Under the pieces are notes generated by a model. That model saw only the letters and a list, made by a program, of their open reading frames with translations, was not told the DNA's origin and did not search any database. Of a stretch of 64,000 nt of DNA, positions 63,364 to 64,000 are shown one piece after another. This stretch comes from Winslowiella arboricola. Its GTDB lineage: Bacteria; Pseudomonadota; Gammaproteobacteria; Enterobacterales; Enterobacteriaceae. Position 1 is the first letter of the stretch; each line of letters starts with the position of its first letter. Location of the stretch: NCBI RefSeq assembly GCF_025527015.1, contig NZ_JAODIM010000043.1, forward strand, positions 868,001-932,000, given 5' to 3'. The position numbers were made by a program, and so were the translations under genes.

Positions 63364-64000
63364 TTATTTAGTCGAGAGTTCGCTTCGGACGATTGCTGCG
63401 CCTGCACTTAAAGCGTTTAGCTTGCCTCTTGCTACCCGACGAGATAATGGGGTCATGCCACAATTGGTAGAAGGATAGAGCTTATCGGCATCCACAAACT
63501 GAAGTGCTTTTCGCAAAGTATCGGCCACTTCCTCTGGTGTTTCAATGGTATTGGTAGCCACATCAATAGCCCCTACCATGACTTTTTTACCGCGAATGAG
63601 TTCAATGAGATCCATTGGAACACGAGAGTTTTGACATTCCAGTGAGATTATATCGATATCAGATGTCTGCAGTTTGGGGAATATTTCTTCATATTGCCGC
63701 CATTCTGACCCCAGAGTCTTTTTCCAGTCGGTATTGGCTTTGATGCCATAGCCATAGCAAATATGTACAGCGGTTTCGCATTTAAGTCCTTCAATTGCTC
63801 TTTCTAAAGCGGCAATTCCCCAGTCATTTACCTCATCAAAAAAAACATTAAATGCTGGCTCATCAAACTGGATAATATCGACACCCGCCGCCTCTAACTC
63901 TCTGGCTTCTTGATTGAGAATTTTAGCGAATTCCCAGGCTAGTTTTTCGCGGCTTTTATAGTGGCTATCATAGAGTGTATCTATCATAGTCATCGGACCC
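63364..64000 (-). CDS. MetE-like methionine synthase, N-terminus beyond window
   Basis: The frame is open through the right edge. The visible 209-plus codons include VDIIQFDEPAFNVFF, VHICYGYGIK and YPSTNCGMTPLSRRVARGKL, the C-terminal zinc/homocysteine domain of cobalamin-independent methionine synthase. The edge codons read GPMTMID, which fits the LPGPMTM segment inside the family, so the M at 63993 is not the real start. Family members of this type are about 340 aa and lack the MetE N-terminal domain. Cys in TNCGM is the usual zinc ligand. Confidence 0.85.
   Translation of the reverse strand, partial: GPMTMIDTLYDSHYKSREKLAWEFAKILNQEARELEAAGVDIIQFDEPAFNVFFDEVNDWGIAALERAIEGLKCETAVHICYGYGIKANTDWKKTLGSEWRQYEEIFPKLQTSDIDIISLECQNSRVPMDLIELIRGKKVMVGAIDVATNTIETPEEVADTLRKALQFVDADKLYPSTNCGMTPLSRRVARGKLNALSAGAAIVRSELSTK

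Overview
The window looks like an enterobacterial chromosome, most likely Erwiniaceae (Pantoea/Erwinia type). This is inferred from E. coli-like housekeeping proteins (PhoA, TreA, YcgR, EmtA, LdcA, Dld, OsmC, YaiL), many small enterobacterial stress and lipoprotein genes, dense coding, and Fur-, Zur- and PhoB-type control sites. No rRNA, tRNA, CRISPR array or intact insertion sequence was seen.

Layout. 1-6.6 kb: alkaline phosphatase behind a double-stranded PhoB box, then a four-gene operon (DUF2848, amidase, ferredoxin-like protein, MFS carrier) facing a divergent GntR regulator; this looks like an uncharacterised amide-catabolism unit. 6.7-15.8 kb: periplasmic trehalase, an MFS carrier, a Fur-controlled siderophore receptor, two small stress membrane proteins, the c-di-GMP flagellar brake YcgR, and a LysR/old-yellow-enzyme pair. 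15.8-23 kb: a Zur-controlled COG0523 GTPase and a LacI-regulated inositol-like sugar cluster (three Gfo/Idh/MocA dehydrogenases and an IolE-like enzyme). 23-46 kb: a second TonB receptor with a Fur box, cell-wall recycling genes (emtA, ldcA), hydrolases, acetyltransferases, D-lactate dehydrogenase, OsmC, an AraC/MFS pair, a GNAT-LuxR-cytosine permease operon and small membrane or lipoproteins.

46.5-63.3 kb is the accessory block and the most interesting part. It reads like a contractile phage tail without a phage: a short HTH repressor, a replication-like protein, a DUF1133/Q-type antiterminator followed by a terminator, holin, GH19 endolysin, DUF3383 sheath, tube, tail chaperone with a probable -1 frameshift, a tape measure with a transglycosylase domain, hub, spike, wedge, baseplate J, a DUF2612-type protein and a tail fibre. 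No terminase, portal, capsid, head-tail connector or intact integrase is visible. I interpret it as an R-type tailocin, of the general sort described as carotovoricin in soft-rot bacteria, though a decayed prophage cannot be excluded. A family 9 glycosyltransferase abuts the fibre gene tail to tail, and a broken second copy of that gene lies 3 kb away.

The right edge cuts a MetE-like methionine synthase gene and the left edge cuts a small hypothetical gene.
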